Shown: positions 1-6,519 of the stretch, in pieces
How the letters are laid out: each line of letters starts with the position of its first letter
How positions within the stretch are numbered: position 1 is the first letter of the stretch
Assembly (NCBI GenBank): GCA_934168325.1
Contig: CAKPNG010000042.1
Location: 1-11,185, forward strand
Length of the DNA: 11,185 bases
Direction of reading: 5' to 3'
Source of the DNA: an uncultured Bacilli bacterium
Lineage (GTDB): Bacteria; Bacillota_I; Bacilli_A; RFN20; CAG-826
Notes under the pieces: model-generated
Database searches by the model: none
What the model saw: the letters and a program-made list of their open reading frames with translations, nothing else
Told to the model about the DNA's origin: nothing
Translations under genes and position numbers: made by a program

Positions 1-62
1 ATACTTTGTATAAGTAATTTCTCAAAAATATTAATTAATCCTAAATTATATAGTGTTAAATC

Positions 63-95
63 CTAAAAACGGGTTTTCTTTAAAAAATAACTCAT
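63..95 (-). pseudogene. Possible broken start of a transposase gene (10 codons, then a stop)
   Basis: An ATG preceded at six bases by AGAGG opens a ten-codon frame, MSYFLKKTRF, ended by TAG. The frame then stays open for about 20 more codons to the window edge. An opening of the type FLKKT is, from memory, common in IS1634-type transposases of low-GC Gram-positives. The residues after the stop do not obviously continue that family, so either an internal deletion has occurred or the resemblance is chance. A ribosome-binding site this good in front of a ten-codon frame suggests the remnant of a once-translated gene. The evidence is short and the family name tentative. Confidence 0.22.
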
Positions 96-180
96 AATTT
101 ACCTCTAATTTATTATAGCACAAAATAGCACAATATGAAATAGAAAAATTAATATTCTGTCAACATTTTAAAAAAATAAA

Positions 181-205
181 AAAATATCGACCAGAGCGAT
201 ATTTT
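181..205 (-). terminator. Hairpin with T-rich tail, minus-strand terminator
   Basis: Arms AAAATATCG (181-189) and CGATATTTT (197-205) form a perfect 9-bp stem with a 7-base loop. On the minus strand the stem is followed by TTTATTTTTTT, as in a Rho-independent terminator; on the plus strand the tail is less T-rich. It lies upstream of the minus-strand transposase-like start, where it would block transcription entering from the thioredoxin side. The stem is AT-rich and probably of modest strength. Confidence 0.5.
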
Positions 206-258
206 GTTATTTATTGTGTGTCATTTACTAAAAAAATTCATTGTGCTAACTTAAAAAG

Positions 259-423
259 ACGGGTGTTGATGTTGATGACTTTAATAGATTAGCAGCAATT
301 TATAACATCAGAAGCGTACCAACATTAATTGGTTTTAAAAACGGAAATGTTGTAAAAATTTCTGTTGGTGCTTTACCAAAAGAAAGTTTAGTTAATTTTA
401 TTAACCAAGTTAAAAACGCTTAA
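259..423 (+). pseudogene. trxA: Thioredoxin, 3' fragment (5' half missing)
   Basis: This frame encodes about 53 residues matching the C-terminal half of thioredoxin: VDVDDF, then YNIRSVPTL with the conserved cis-proline, FKNG, and GALPKESL near the end, stopping at TAA 421-423. The N-terminal half, including the WCGPC-type redox site, is absent. There is no usable start codon: the frame is closed by TAA at 247-249, and homology begins only around 262-265. The fragment therefore cannot make a working disulfide reductase. The sequence left of the break looks like an insertion-sequence end, so the missing half may lie beyond that element. What remains is little eroded, with no internal stop or frameshift, which suggests a recent break. 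An assembly join is the other possibility. Confidence 0.85.
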
Positions 424-466
424 TCATTGTACTGGTTAGATTTTTCATACTTAGCTTAAAAATATA

Positions 467-495
467 TTGATTAGTTTAATCGCTTTTAATATAAT
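467..495 (+). promoter_or_regulatory. Promoter of tRNA-Gly
   Basis: TTGATT (467-472) and TATAAT (490-495) are separated by the optimal 17 bases. The expected transcript start at about 502 lies four bases before the mature tRNA 5' end. Confidence 0.75.
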
Positions 496-505
496 ATTTA
501 AGCAC

Positions 506-579
506 GCAGGTGTAGTTCAGTGGTAGAACATTAGCCTTCCAAGCTAATTATGCGGGTTCGATTCCCGTCACCTGCTCCA
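506..579 (+). tRNA. tRNA-Gly, anticodon TCC, CCA encoded
   Basis: A complete cloverleaf is visible. The acceptor stem GCAGGTG (506-512) pairs with CACCTGC (569-575), followed by discriminator T and encoded CCA (577-579). The D stem is GTTC/GAAC. The anticodon stem TTAGC/GCTAA encloses the loop CTTCCAA with anticodon TCC at 538-540. The T stem GCGGG/CCCGT, with one G-U pair, carries the loop TTCGATT. A TCC anticodon reads GGA and GGG, and with wobble more of the glycine box. The gene is a single transcription unit with its own promoter and terminator. Confidence 0.97.
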
Positions 580-614
580 AAATTTGAAAAATTATCTAGA
601 ATATTAAATATATT

Positions 615-641
615 AAATCAATCTAAAAGATTGATTTTTTT
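615..641 (+). terminator. Rho-independent terminator after tRNA-Gly
   Basis: AAATCAATC (615-623) and GATTGATTT (629-637) form a perfect 9-bp stem with the 5-base loop TAAAA. The T run continues to 640. It separates the tRNA unit from the rdgB promoter. Confidence 0.8.
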
Positions 642-678
642 ATTTATAGTTAAATTGTATTTTTTTATTACAATCAAA

Positions 679-707
679 TTGAAAAACAATTTAAGCTTTA
701 CTAAAAT
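679..707 (+). promoter_or_regulatory. Promoter of rdgB
   Basis: TTGAAA (679-684) and TAAAAT (702-707) have a 17-base spacer. Transcription would begin at about 714, giving a leader of about 23 bases that contains the GAGG ribosome-binding site at 727-730. Confidence 0.65.
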
Positions 708-736
708 ATTTTTGACATAAGTAAGTGAGGTATTTT

Positions 737-1327
737 ATGAAGATTGTATTAGCATCATCAAATGAGCATAAAGTTAAAGAATTTAATGAAATGGTTAAAG
801 ATCATGACATTACTTTTGTTTCTTTAAAAGATATTAATTTTAAGGGTGAAATCGAAGAAAACGGGAAAACTTTTGAAGAAAATTCATTAATAAAAGCAAA
901 AGCAGTTGCTGCCCAAACAAAGGAAATAGTTCTTGCTGATGACACGGGTATAGAAATCGAAGCTTTAGGTGACCATTTCCCTGGAATCTATAGTCATAGA
1001 TTTGCTGATTCAAATGGTGGTCCTTTAAAAACTAACCAATTATTAATAAAAAAGGTGCCAGGATCAAAAGCTCAATTTACCTGCGTTTTAACTGTTATGA
1101 ATCTTGAGGATAAACCTCTTGTTTTTAAAGGAGAATTTAAAGGTAAAATTTCAAACAAATTAGTTAATCCAGATGCTTTTGGATATGATCCAATATTTAT
1201 TCCAGACGGTTATGACCAACCAGTCGCATATTATGGTGATGAATTAAAAAATGCTATCTCTCATAGATCGATAGCATTTAATAAATTTATACAATATTTA
1301 AAAGATAATAAGTTAATTATTTCTTAA
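737..1327 (+). CDS. rdgB: XTP/dITP pyrophosphatase (RdgB/HAM1 family)
   Basis: This cytosolic enzyme hydrolyses non-canonical purine triphosphates (dITP, XTP, ITP) to the monophosphate and pyrophosphate, keeping deaminated bases out of DNA and RNA. The 196-residue product has the usual family length and signatures: SSNEHK at 7-12 for the phosphates, LADDTG at 66-71 with the expected catalytic Asp69, PGIYSHRF at 82-89, FGYDPIF at 148-154, and KNAISHR at 171-177 for base recognition. The ATG at 737 is chosen because AAGTGAGG (723-730) is ideally spaced before it. An in-frame GTG at 725 lies inside that site and would add four residues. The gene has its own promoter. Its last 11 bases overlap the 3' end of the opposing gene, and no separate terminator is visible. 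Identification is firm; the symbol follows the family. Confidence 0.96.
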   Translation: MKIVLASSNEHKVKEFNEMVKDHDITFVSLKDINFKGEIEENGKTFEENSLIKAKAVAAQTKEIVLADDTGIEIEALGDHFPGIYSHRFADSNGGPLKTNQLLIKKVPGSKAQFTCVLTVMNLEDKPLVFKGEFKGKISNKLVNPDAFGYDPIFIPDGYDQPVAYYGDELKNAISHRSIAFNKFIQYLKDNKLIIS

Positions 1328-2267
1328 TATTCTTTTTAAGTAAATGTCTATAAACTCCAAATATAATTAAAGAAGCAACAACTAATATTGAGCCGACAAT
1401 AAGAATTGGAATCTTTTTAATTTTAATAAAAGTAAATAATAAAATAACTCCAGTTATGCCAATAACAGCAATAATTGGTAAGAATATTTTTGAGTATGCA
1501 ATACCTTTTTCGTTTCTAATAGTTAATGATAAATCAGAGATAGATTCCTCATCGCTATCTACTTTATTAGTTCCAAGAATTTCTTCTTCACCATCTTTTA
1601 ATTCAATATCACCAAAGTGATTAACATTATAAATTTTATTCAATCTTGTAGTAGTTTCTTTTAAGATATCTTCTTCATTTTCTTCAAAACTAGAATCATC
1701 TTCTTTGTAAGAATCTAATTCTTTTTTATCCATTAAATTTTGGGCATTTTTTAAAAAAACTATTAAATCTTTAATATCTTTTAAAGCTGAAACATAGCCA
1801 TCAAAATAATTTTTACAAATAAATGTGCCATTAGAAACAAGTCTAGAATCAACTTGGCTATAATAAAATCTAATTAAATTTAGCATTTCAGTCGTAAAAT
1901 CTAAGAAAATAGTGGTATTTTCGAGGTTCAAATAAATATCATGACTATCAATTATCTTTTCAACTTCATTAAAATTTGTTTTATCAAGTTTTGATAATGA
2001 AGCTTTAGCTAAACATATGCCAACGATTGCAGGCATATCATTTGGTTTGATTTGAAGTGAGTCTTCATATAATTCGATTGCTCTTTCATAAGAATGTAAA
2101 CGATACAAACACATGTATCCATTATTTTGGAGCTCTTTATATTTTTGAATAGTTTTTTGCTTGCCGGTGTTAATATCAAAAGTTTGACCGCAAGCTTCAC
2201 ATGTTACTTCCTTAGCATCTTTGCTAACTTCATTAATTTTTTCACAATTTGGACATATAATTTTCAT
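1317..2267 (-). CDS. Uncharacterised membrane protein: N-terminal zinc ribbon, TPR-like segment, two C-terminal helices
   Basis: I do not recognise this 316-residue protein. It opens with a zinc ribbon (CPNC at 5-8, CEAC at 23-26). A TPR-like helical stretch follows at about 54-92, including YERAIELYEDSLQIKPND, then further predicted helices to about 180. A strongly acidic, probably disordered segment spans about 183-245. Two hydrophobic helices at about 261-282 and 286-306 are followed by a lysine-rich tail. The short basic linker between the helices suggests a hairpin anchor with the long N-terminal part in the cytoplasm. A scaffold or sensor role is possible but unproven. The start is set by the zinc ribbon, which begins at residue 5. 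No Shine-Dalgarno precedes it, and the best promoter lies only nine bases upstream. Its stop overlaps the 3' end of rdgB. It appears monocistronic. Confidence 0.85.
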   Translation of the reverse strand: MKIICPNCEKINEVSKDAKEVTCEACGQTFDINTGKQKTIQKYKELQNNGYMCLYRLHSYERAIELYEDSLQIKPNDMPAIVGICLAKASLSKLDKTNFNEVEKIIDSHDIYLNLENTTIFLDFTTEMLNLIRFYYSQVDSRLVSNGTFICKNYFDGYVSALKDIKDLIVFLKNAQNLMDKKELDSYKEDDSSFEENEEDILKETTTRLNKIYNVNHFGDIELKDGEEEILGTNKVDSDEESISDLSLTIRNEKGIAYSKIFLPIIAVIGITGVILLFTFIKIKKIPILIVGSILVVASLIIFGVYRHLLKKNIKK

Positions 2268-2276
2268 AATATAAAA

Positions 2277-2305
2277 ATAATACTATAAATTTACTCTAAT
2301 AACAA
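2277..2305 (-). promoter_or_regulatory. Promoter of the zinc-ribbon membrane protein gene
   Basis: On the minus strand TTGTTA (complement of 2300-2305) and TATTAT (complement of 2277-2282) are 17 bases apart. Only nine bases separate the -10 box from the ATG, so the transcript would begin within about three bases of the start codon. This agrees with the absence of a Shine-Dalgarno sequence. Confidence 0.5.
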
Positions 2306-2365
2306 AAAAATTATGATTTTGATATTGAAGAATAACACTTTTTGTTAATAAAAATATTGTAAAAT

Positions 2366-2381
2366 CTATAAAAATATATAG
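2366..2381 (-). terminator. Weak hairpin downstream of the ABC operon
   Basis: CTATA and TATAG form a 5-bp AT-rich stem 13 bases beyond the stop codon of the fused ABC gene. On the minus strand it is followed by ATTTTACAATATTTTT. It is in the right place for the operon terminator, but the stem is too weak for a firm call. Confidence 0.25.
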
Positions 2382-2394
2382 GTTCTACAAGGTT

Positions 2395-5187
2395 TTATCT
2401 TTTTTTATCACTAAAAATTAAAGACGAAAATAAAAAAGATAAAAAAGAAATAATTATTGTAAAACAAGTTATGCCAAATATTGAAAGAATTGGAAAAGAA
2501 TAATCTAGAGCAAGATTAAGTGACTTAGTTATTATTTTATTTAAAAATATCGAAAGTACAATCATTGTAAAAGAACTAGATATTAAGCCCAAAAGCACAT
2601 ATGAAATATTTTTAAAAATTAATAATTTGGATATATTTTTTCTATTAAAGCCTAAAATATTCAATGTTTTATATACTTTTGTTTCTTCTTCAAAATTAAT
2701 TGTATTTATTGTAAATAATAATAGAAGTGTTGAGATAGCCGATATTACCATAAAGCCAAGTAACGTATAATTTACATAATTAAAAATAGTAGTCACATTA
2801 TCTTCTATAGGAGAGTAAGGATCTAATATTTCGTATTCTTTTATTTTTTTATTTATTTTTTCTATCTCTTTTTTAGAAGGCTTATTTTCAAATTCATAAA
2901 TAATTGCGTTAGGTATTAAATTAAAAGCACTAATCTCAAATAAATCTCTAAACAAATAAATAGAAAAATCTTTATATTGATAAATAAGATATTGATTCGA
3001 ATTAATAACACCCTTTACTTTTAATTTAATAGTTCTAAATTTATTAAAATACTCATCATTATTTTCTGTTTGTTCTGTATTTATTGCTATATATAACTCA
3101 TTACCATTAATATTGCCATGTAAAGTCTCATATAATTTTTTTGATATATAAATTTCATCATATCTTAAATCATCAATTTTAATATCTTCTTCTAGTTCTA
3201 TATTTTTAAATTTAACATTAGCGTTAAATACATCTAAAGCATGACCTTTACAAATATCTTGTTTAAATTCTAAATTATCATAATCTTCTTTTTTAATTTT
3301 TTCTAAATTATTCAGAGTTTTGTAAAAAACTTTTTCATTTAAAGAAAAATATGTTGGTAATACAAAACCATTAAAAATATTATTGCCATAATTCATATAT
3401 CCTAGATTTGTCGAATAATAATAATATTTAAATTTATTATTTAATTCGTAAATATCATTTATAACGCTTGTTTCAAAAATATCATTTAAAGAACTAAATA
3501 TAAAAATTCTATTTGAAAAGCATTGTTCTCCTACAGTGCAGCTTGTTGGTGAGTAAATATAAGAGTCGCATTCATAAATTATGTTCTTTAGATCATTGTC
3601 TTTATTTAATTTATTTATTAAAGTCGTTTGAAAGATTTTACTTTTGATATAGTATACTTTTTTCATAATCCAAGGAAATTTAGATATTTCATTAAAATTA
3701 TTAGTAGTAGGAAATCTCATCATTGTTTCAAAAACATGTTTGTTAAACAATGCATTAGTATGAAAAATTTTCAGTTGTGTAGATAAATATACACCTTTAA
3801 TTTTAAATATCTGTTCGTCATAATAATTCCAAGAATCATTTTGTACTTTTAATGTTACCAAAAAATTATTATTTTCTATATATTCACCTAAAGATTCAAA
3901 ACTTTTAACTATTTTTAATAACGAACATATTTTCTCCATATGTTTGTAATTTATGGATAAAATTATTTCGTCATTATCTAGGAGTAAATTCTTTTGTTTT
4001 GGATATAAGTTATTAATATTTATCTTGTCTTTATCGAAATAAATAAATTCATTAATCATCGATGCTGTCATGCCATCAATTATTTTATCTTCAAATTCAT
4101 TAATTATATAAAAATTATTTAAGTCTTTAAAAAACGAATTAAAGTTTACTAAATACTTGCAACCAAAATAATCTATATCTTTTTTATATTTTATTGATAT
4201 TTTGTTTACTATGGTCTCACTTGTGGCATAAGAAATTATATTATCAATTGTATTTTTTCTTCTTAATATTAATGAATTGTTATCAATAATATTAGAAAAA
4301 GTTTGTTTTATTCCTTTAGATAAATTACTACTTATATATAGAGTTAGCCCTAAGCACAATAGTGAAAAAGAAAAGACAAAATTTGATAGCATAAAATAAA
4401 ATTTTTTCGATCTAAAATAATTTTTAATATTATTTAGGATAAATTTAAAATTTAAATTAGAATCACTATTCTTATTTATTTTCGAAATCATAAAAAAATT
4501 ATTATCATTTTTATTTACTATTATGCCTTTATTATTCTCAACAAACTTTTGATTTTTAAAAAAATATATGAAATCTGCATACTTTTCAAGTAAATTTAAA
4601 TCATGGGAAACTATTATTATTGTTGTTTGTGCACTCATTAATTTTAATATTTTAAAAACTTTCTCACTATTTAATTCATCTAAAGAACCTGTCGGCTCAT
4701 CGCAAAAAATATACTTTGGTTTATTAATAATTGCTCTAGCTATTCCTACTCTTTGCTTTTCCCCTCCACTCAAATTTTTAACTAAATAGTCTTTGTAATT
4801 TTCTAATTCAAGATACTCTAAAACCTCTTTTAGATTTCTTTCTTTTATCTCTTTATCTAAATCATTAAATGCATCTTGAACTAATTTAATATTATTAATT
4901 ACAGTATCATCTTCAATCAAATTAAAAGATTGAAAAATAAAACCGCATTCTTTAATTCGAAAATTTGAAGCTACTGATTCTTTTTCATTTTTAAAACAAT
5001 TACCATCAATTATTATTTGCCCTTCGTAATTATTATCTAAACTTGAAATTAAGTTTAATAGTGTTGTTTTTCCACAACCTGATTGACCATATATACCATA
5101 AAAGCCATTTTTCTTAATGCTAAAACTTATGTCTTTAAATATATATTCATCATTAAATTTCTTTGAAATTTTATCTAAAACTATCAT
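2395..5187 (-). CDS. ABC transporter, ATPase fused to FtsX-like permease, with a very large external domain
   Basis: This 930-residue protein joins an ATPase to a MacB/FtsX-type permease. The ATPase (about 1-225) is complete: Walker A GQSGCGKTT 34-42, Q-loop Gln86, signature LSGGE 139-143, Walker B YIFCDE 159-164, H-loop His195. The permease has one helix at about 264-286, an external region of roughly 510 residues, then helices at about 805-828, 858-885 and 898-925. VYKTLNILGFNRKNIS (838-853) matches the cytosolic coupling segment of FtsX permeases. The external region holds several cysteines, including C540, C550 and C556. The gene follows the separate permease gene with no gap (TAAATG), and its ribosome-binding site GGGAAG lies inside that gene's end. 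It is probably one half of a heterodimer with the two preceding products. The family uses ATP to work mechanically on peptides or lipoproteins at the outer membrane face; the substrate here is unknown. Confidence 0.92.
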   Translation of the reverse strand: MIVLDKISKKFNDEYIFKDISFSIKKNGFYGIYGQSGCGKTTLLNLISSLDNNYEGQIIIDGNCFKNEKESVASNFRIKECGFIFQSFNLIEDDTVINNIKLVQDAFNDLDKEIKERNLKEVLEYLELENYKDYLVKNLSGGEKQRVGIARAIINKPKYIFCDEPTGSLDELNSEKVFKILKLMSAQTTIIIVSHDLNLLEKYADFIYFFKNQKFVENNKGIIVNKNDNNFFMISKINKNSDSNLNFKFILNNIKNYFRSKKFYFMLSNFVFSFSLLCLGLTLYISSNLSKGIKQTFSNIIDNNSLILRRKNTIDNIISYATSETIVNKISIKYKKDIDYFGCKYLVNFNSFFKDLNNFYIINEFEDKIIDGMTASMINEFIYFDKDKININNLYPKQKNLLLDNDEIILSINYKHMEKICSLLKIVKSFESLGEYIENNNFLVTLKVQNDSWNYYDEQIFKIKGVYLSTQLKIFHTNALFNKHVFETMMRFPTTNNFNEISKFPWIMKKVYYIKSKIFQTTLINKLNKDNDLKNIIYECDSYIYSPTSCTVGEQCFSNRIFIFSSLNDIFETSVINDIYELNNKFKYYYYSTNLGYMNYGNNIFNGFVLPTYFSLNEKVFYKTLNNLEKIKKEDYDNLEFKQDICKGHALDVFNANVKFKNIELEEDIKIDDLRYDEIYISKKLYETLHGNINGNELYIAINTEQTENNDEYFNKFRTIKLKVKGVINSNQYLIYQYKDFSIYLFRDLFEISAFNLIPNAIIYEFENKPSKKEIEKINKKIKEYEILDPYSPIEDNVTTIFNYVNYTLLGFMVISAISTLLLLFTINTINFEEETKVYKTLNILGFNRKNISKLLIFKNISYVLLGLISSSFTMIVLSIFLNKIITKSLNLALDYSFPILSIFGITCFTIIISFLSFLFSSLIFSDKKR

Positions 5188-6519
5188 TTACTCTTCCCTT
5201 AAAACTTCACCAATATTTTTAAAGTCTTGTTTATAAATAGATACATTAACAATCAATTTGATTATCAAATAGAAAAATGTAAATAAAATCATTACAATAA
5301 AATTGTATTTAAAGTTATTGTTAAGGAAATTTACACAAATTAACTTTGAATTTATAAATTTATGTGAATAAAAATTAATAAAATATTTTATTATTATTGA
5401 CGAGAAAATTGCTATAAATGAAGAGATTATATAAACTATCGAAACATTAGTTAGAAATATTTTTGAGATATTTTTATTGCTTTCGCCCATAGTCTTTAAG
5501 ATTGAAATATTCTTTTTTTCTTTAAGATAAATTGACATTATCACAAAAATTAATAAGATAAAAGTTAATAATATTGATATGATTGAAAATATAATAAGAG
5601 CAATCGTAAATATCTGAATGATATCTGTAAAAGATGTAACTACATCAAAAGTATTACTTGCAATTTCGTATTCACTTGAAGAATCAATTACGTCAAAAAA
5701 TAAATTTATATCGTCTTTAAAAACCCAAAAATTTAAAGAAAAACTCGTTATATCTTCGTTATCTTTTGCGTTTTTTAATAAATCATACCATTTATAATTT
5801 TTTATAAATTGCCTATTTATTAGACTTGTTGGTGTATCTTGTAGATATTTTTTTAAAAGAGCATAAGGAAAATAAATTTTAGAACTATTAAGATATTTAA
5901 ATTCCTTTCTTATTTCAGAAATATATAAATTGCAATTAAAATTAAATACTTCATCAACACTAATATACTCTTCTTTAATCATTTCTCCATACTTATATGA
6001 ATTAGTGAAATTGAAACTAATTTCTTCATATAATGAATCCTTATTAAACATGTTTTTAAATTGACTATCAAAAGTATCATTGACGATTATATCTCTATCA
6101 TTATCGTTTAAATAATATAACTCAATAGAAGCAAACTTAATAAGTCTTTTATTACTTGCTATTTCTACATTACCATTTATAAAAAAATCTAAATTATAAT
6201 CAATATAAACGCTTGAAATTGCATTTAAATAATTAAAAGATTCTATTATTGTTGGCCTACTTTTTTTAGAAATTTTAAAATTACTATTATCATTACTTTT
6301 ATTTTCTAATTTAGAAAAACTAAATTTATTGCAATTTAAATATGTTGATGGCAATATTTTTATTTCTTCATTAGTACCATAATAAAAGCCTATGGTTAAT
6401 AAAGTAATTGATAAACTAAATAATAAAGAGATAGCAAATAAAAATAGTTTTATTTTATTAACGACAAATAATCTTTTCGATAATATGAAAAAACGCTTAT
6501 TAAAAATTCTTTTTCTCAT
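5188..6519 (-). CDS. FtsX-like ABC permease subunit
   Basis: This 443-residue integral membrane protein has the four-helix MacB/LolC layout: a basic N-terminus, helix 1 at about 23-46, an external domain at about 47-298, and helices at about 302-331, 356-380 and 404-427. The segment ISILKTMGESNKNIS (338-352) is the FtsX-type coupling motif. No ATPase is attached; the preceding gene, overlapping by 20 bp, supplies one. The ATG is preceded by only a weak GGTAAAG, so translation is probably coupled to the upstream gene. Its external domain is half the size of that of the fused partner encoded next, and I see no clear similarity between the two outside the membrane parts. The likely role is one permease half of a heterodimeric exporter or mechanotransmission pump. 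Confidence 0.88.
   Translation of the reverse strand: MRKRIFNKRFFILSKRLFVVNKIKLFLFAISLLFSLSITLLTIGFYYGTNEEIKILPSTYLNCNKFSFSKLENKSNDNSNFKISKKSRPTIIESFNYLNAISSVYIDYNLDFFINGNVEIASNKRLIKFASIELYYLNDNDRDIIVNDTFDSQFKNMFNKDSLYEEISFNFTNSYKYGEMIKEEYISVDEVFNFNCNLYISEIRKEFKYLNSSKIYFPYALLKKYLQDTPTSLINRQFIKNYKWYDLLKNAKDNEDITSFSLNFWVFKDDINLFFDVIDSSSEYEIASNTFDVVTSFTDIIQIFTIALIIFSIISILLTFILLIFVIMSIYLKEKKNISILKTMGESNKNISKIFLTNVSIVYIISSFIAIFSSIIIKYFINFYSHKFINSKLICVNFLNNNFKYNFIVMILFTFFYLIIKLIVNVSIYKQDFKNIGEVLREE

Larger units (their letters stand above)
1..261 (-). mobile_element. Probable end of a decayed insertion sequence adjoining the thioredoxin fragment
   Basis: No intact gene lies here. Read on the minus strand, the segment has the layout of an insertion-sequence end: a terminator-like hairpin near the outer edge (181-205), a possible promoter (TTTCAT 135-140, TATAAT 112-117, 17-nt spacer), a ribosome-binding site AGAGG (102-106) and an ATG at 95-93. 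TAGCACAA occurs twice in direct orientation (116-123 and 126-133), and its complement ATTGTGCTA lies near the outer edge (240-248). Immediately outside, thioredoxin coding sequence begins abruptly at about 262-265. Insertion into that gene would explain all of this. The other end, any target duplication and any complete transposase lie outside the window, so the call is inference. A plain rearrangement junction is the alternative. Confidence 0.35.

Noticed and set aside
61..79. AAAAC/GTTTT as a hairpin near the left edge
   Set aside because: The loop would be only two bases, too small for a stable hairpin.
158..163. Perfect TTGACA on the minus strand as a -35 box for the transposase-like start
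   Set aside because: At 17 bases it faces only TTTCAT, and the TATAAT lies 40 bases away, so the two do not form one promoter.
725..736. Earlier GTG start for rdgB
   Set aside because: The GTG lies inside the Shine-Dalgarno sequence that serves the ATG at 737, and family proteins begin at the MKIVLAS-type stretch.
2009..2200. Second minus-strand frame inside the zinc-ribbon protein gene
   Set aside because: It is out of frame with a well-supported protein and has no ribosome-binding site or recognisable product.
4568..4789. Plus-strand open frame within the fused ABC gene
   Set aside because: It lies antisense to the conserved ATPase domain (signature and Walker B region). Its residues reflect the complement of LSGGE-type codons, so it is a shadow.
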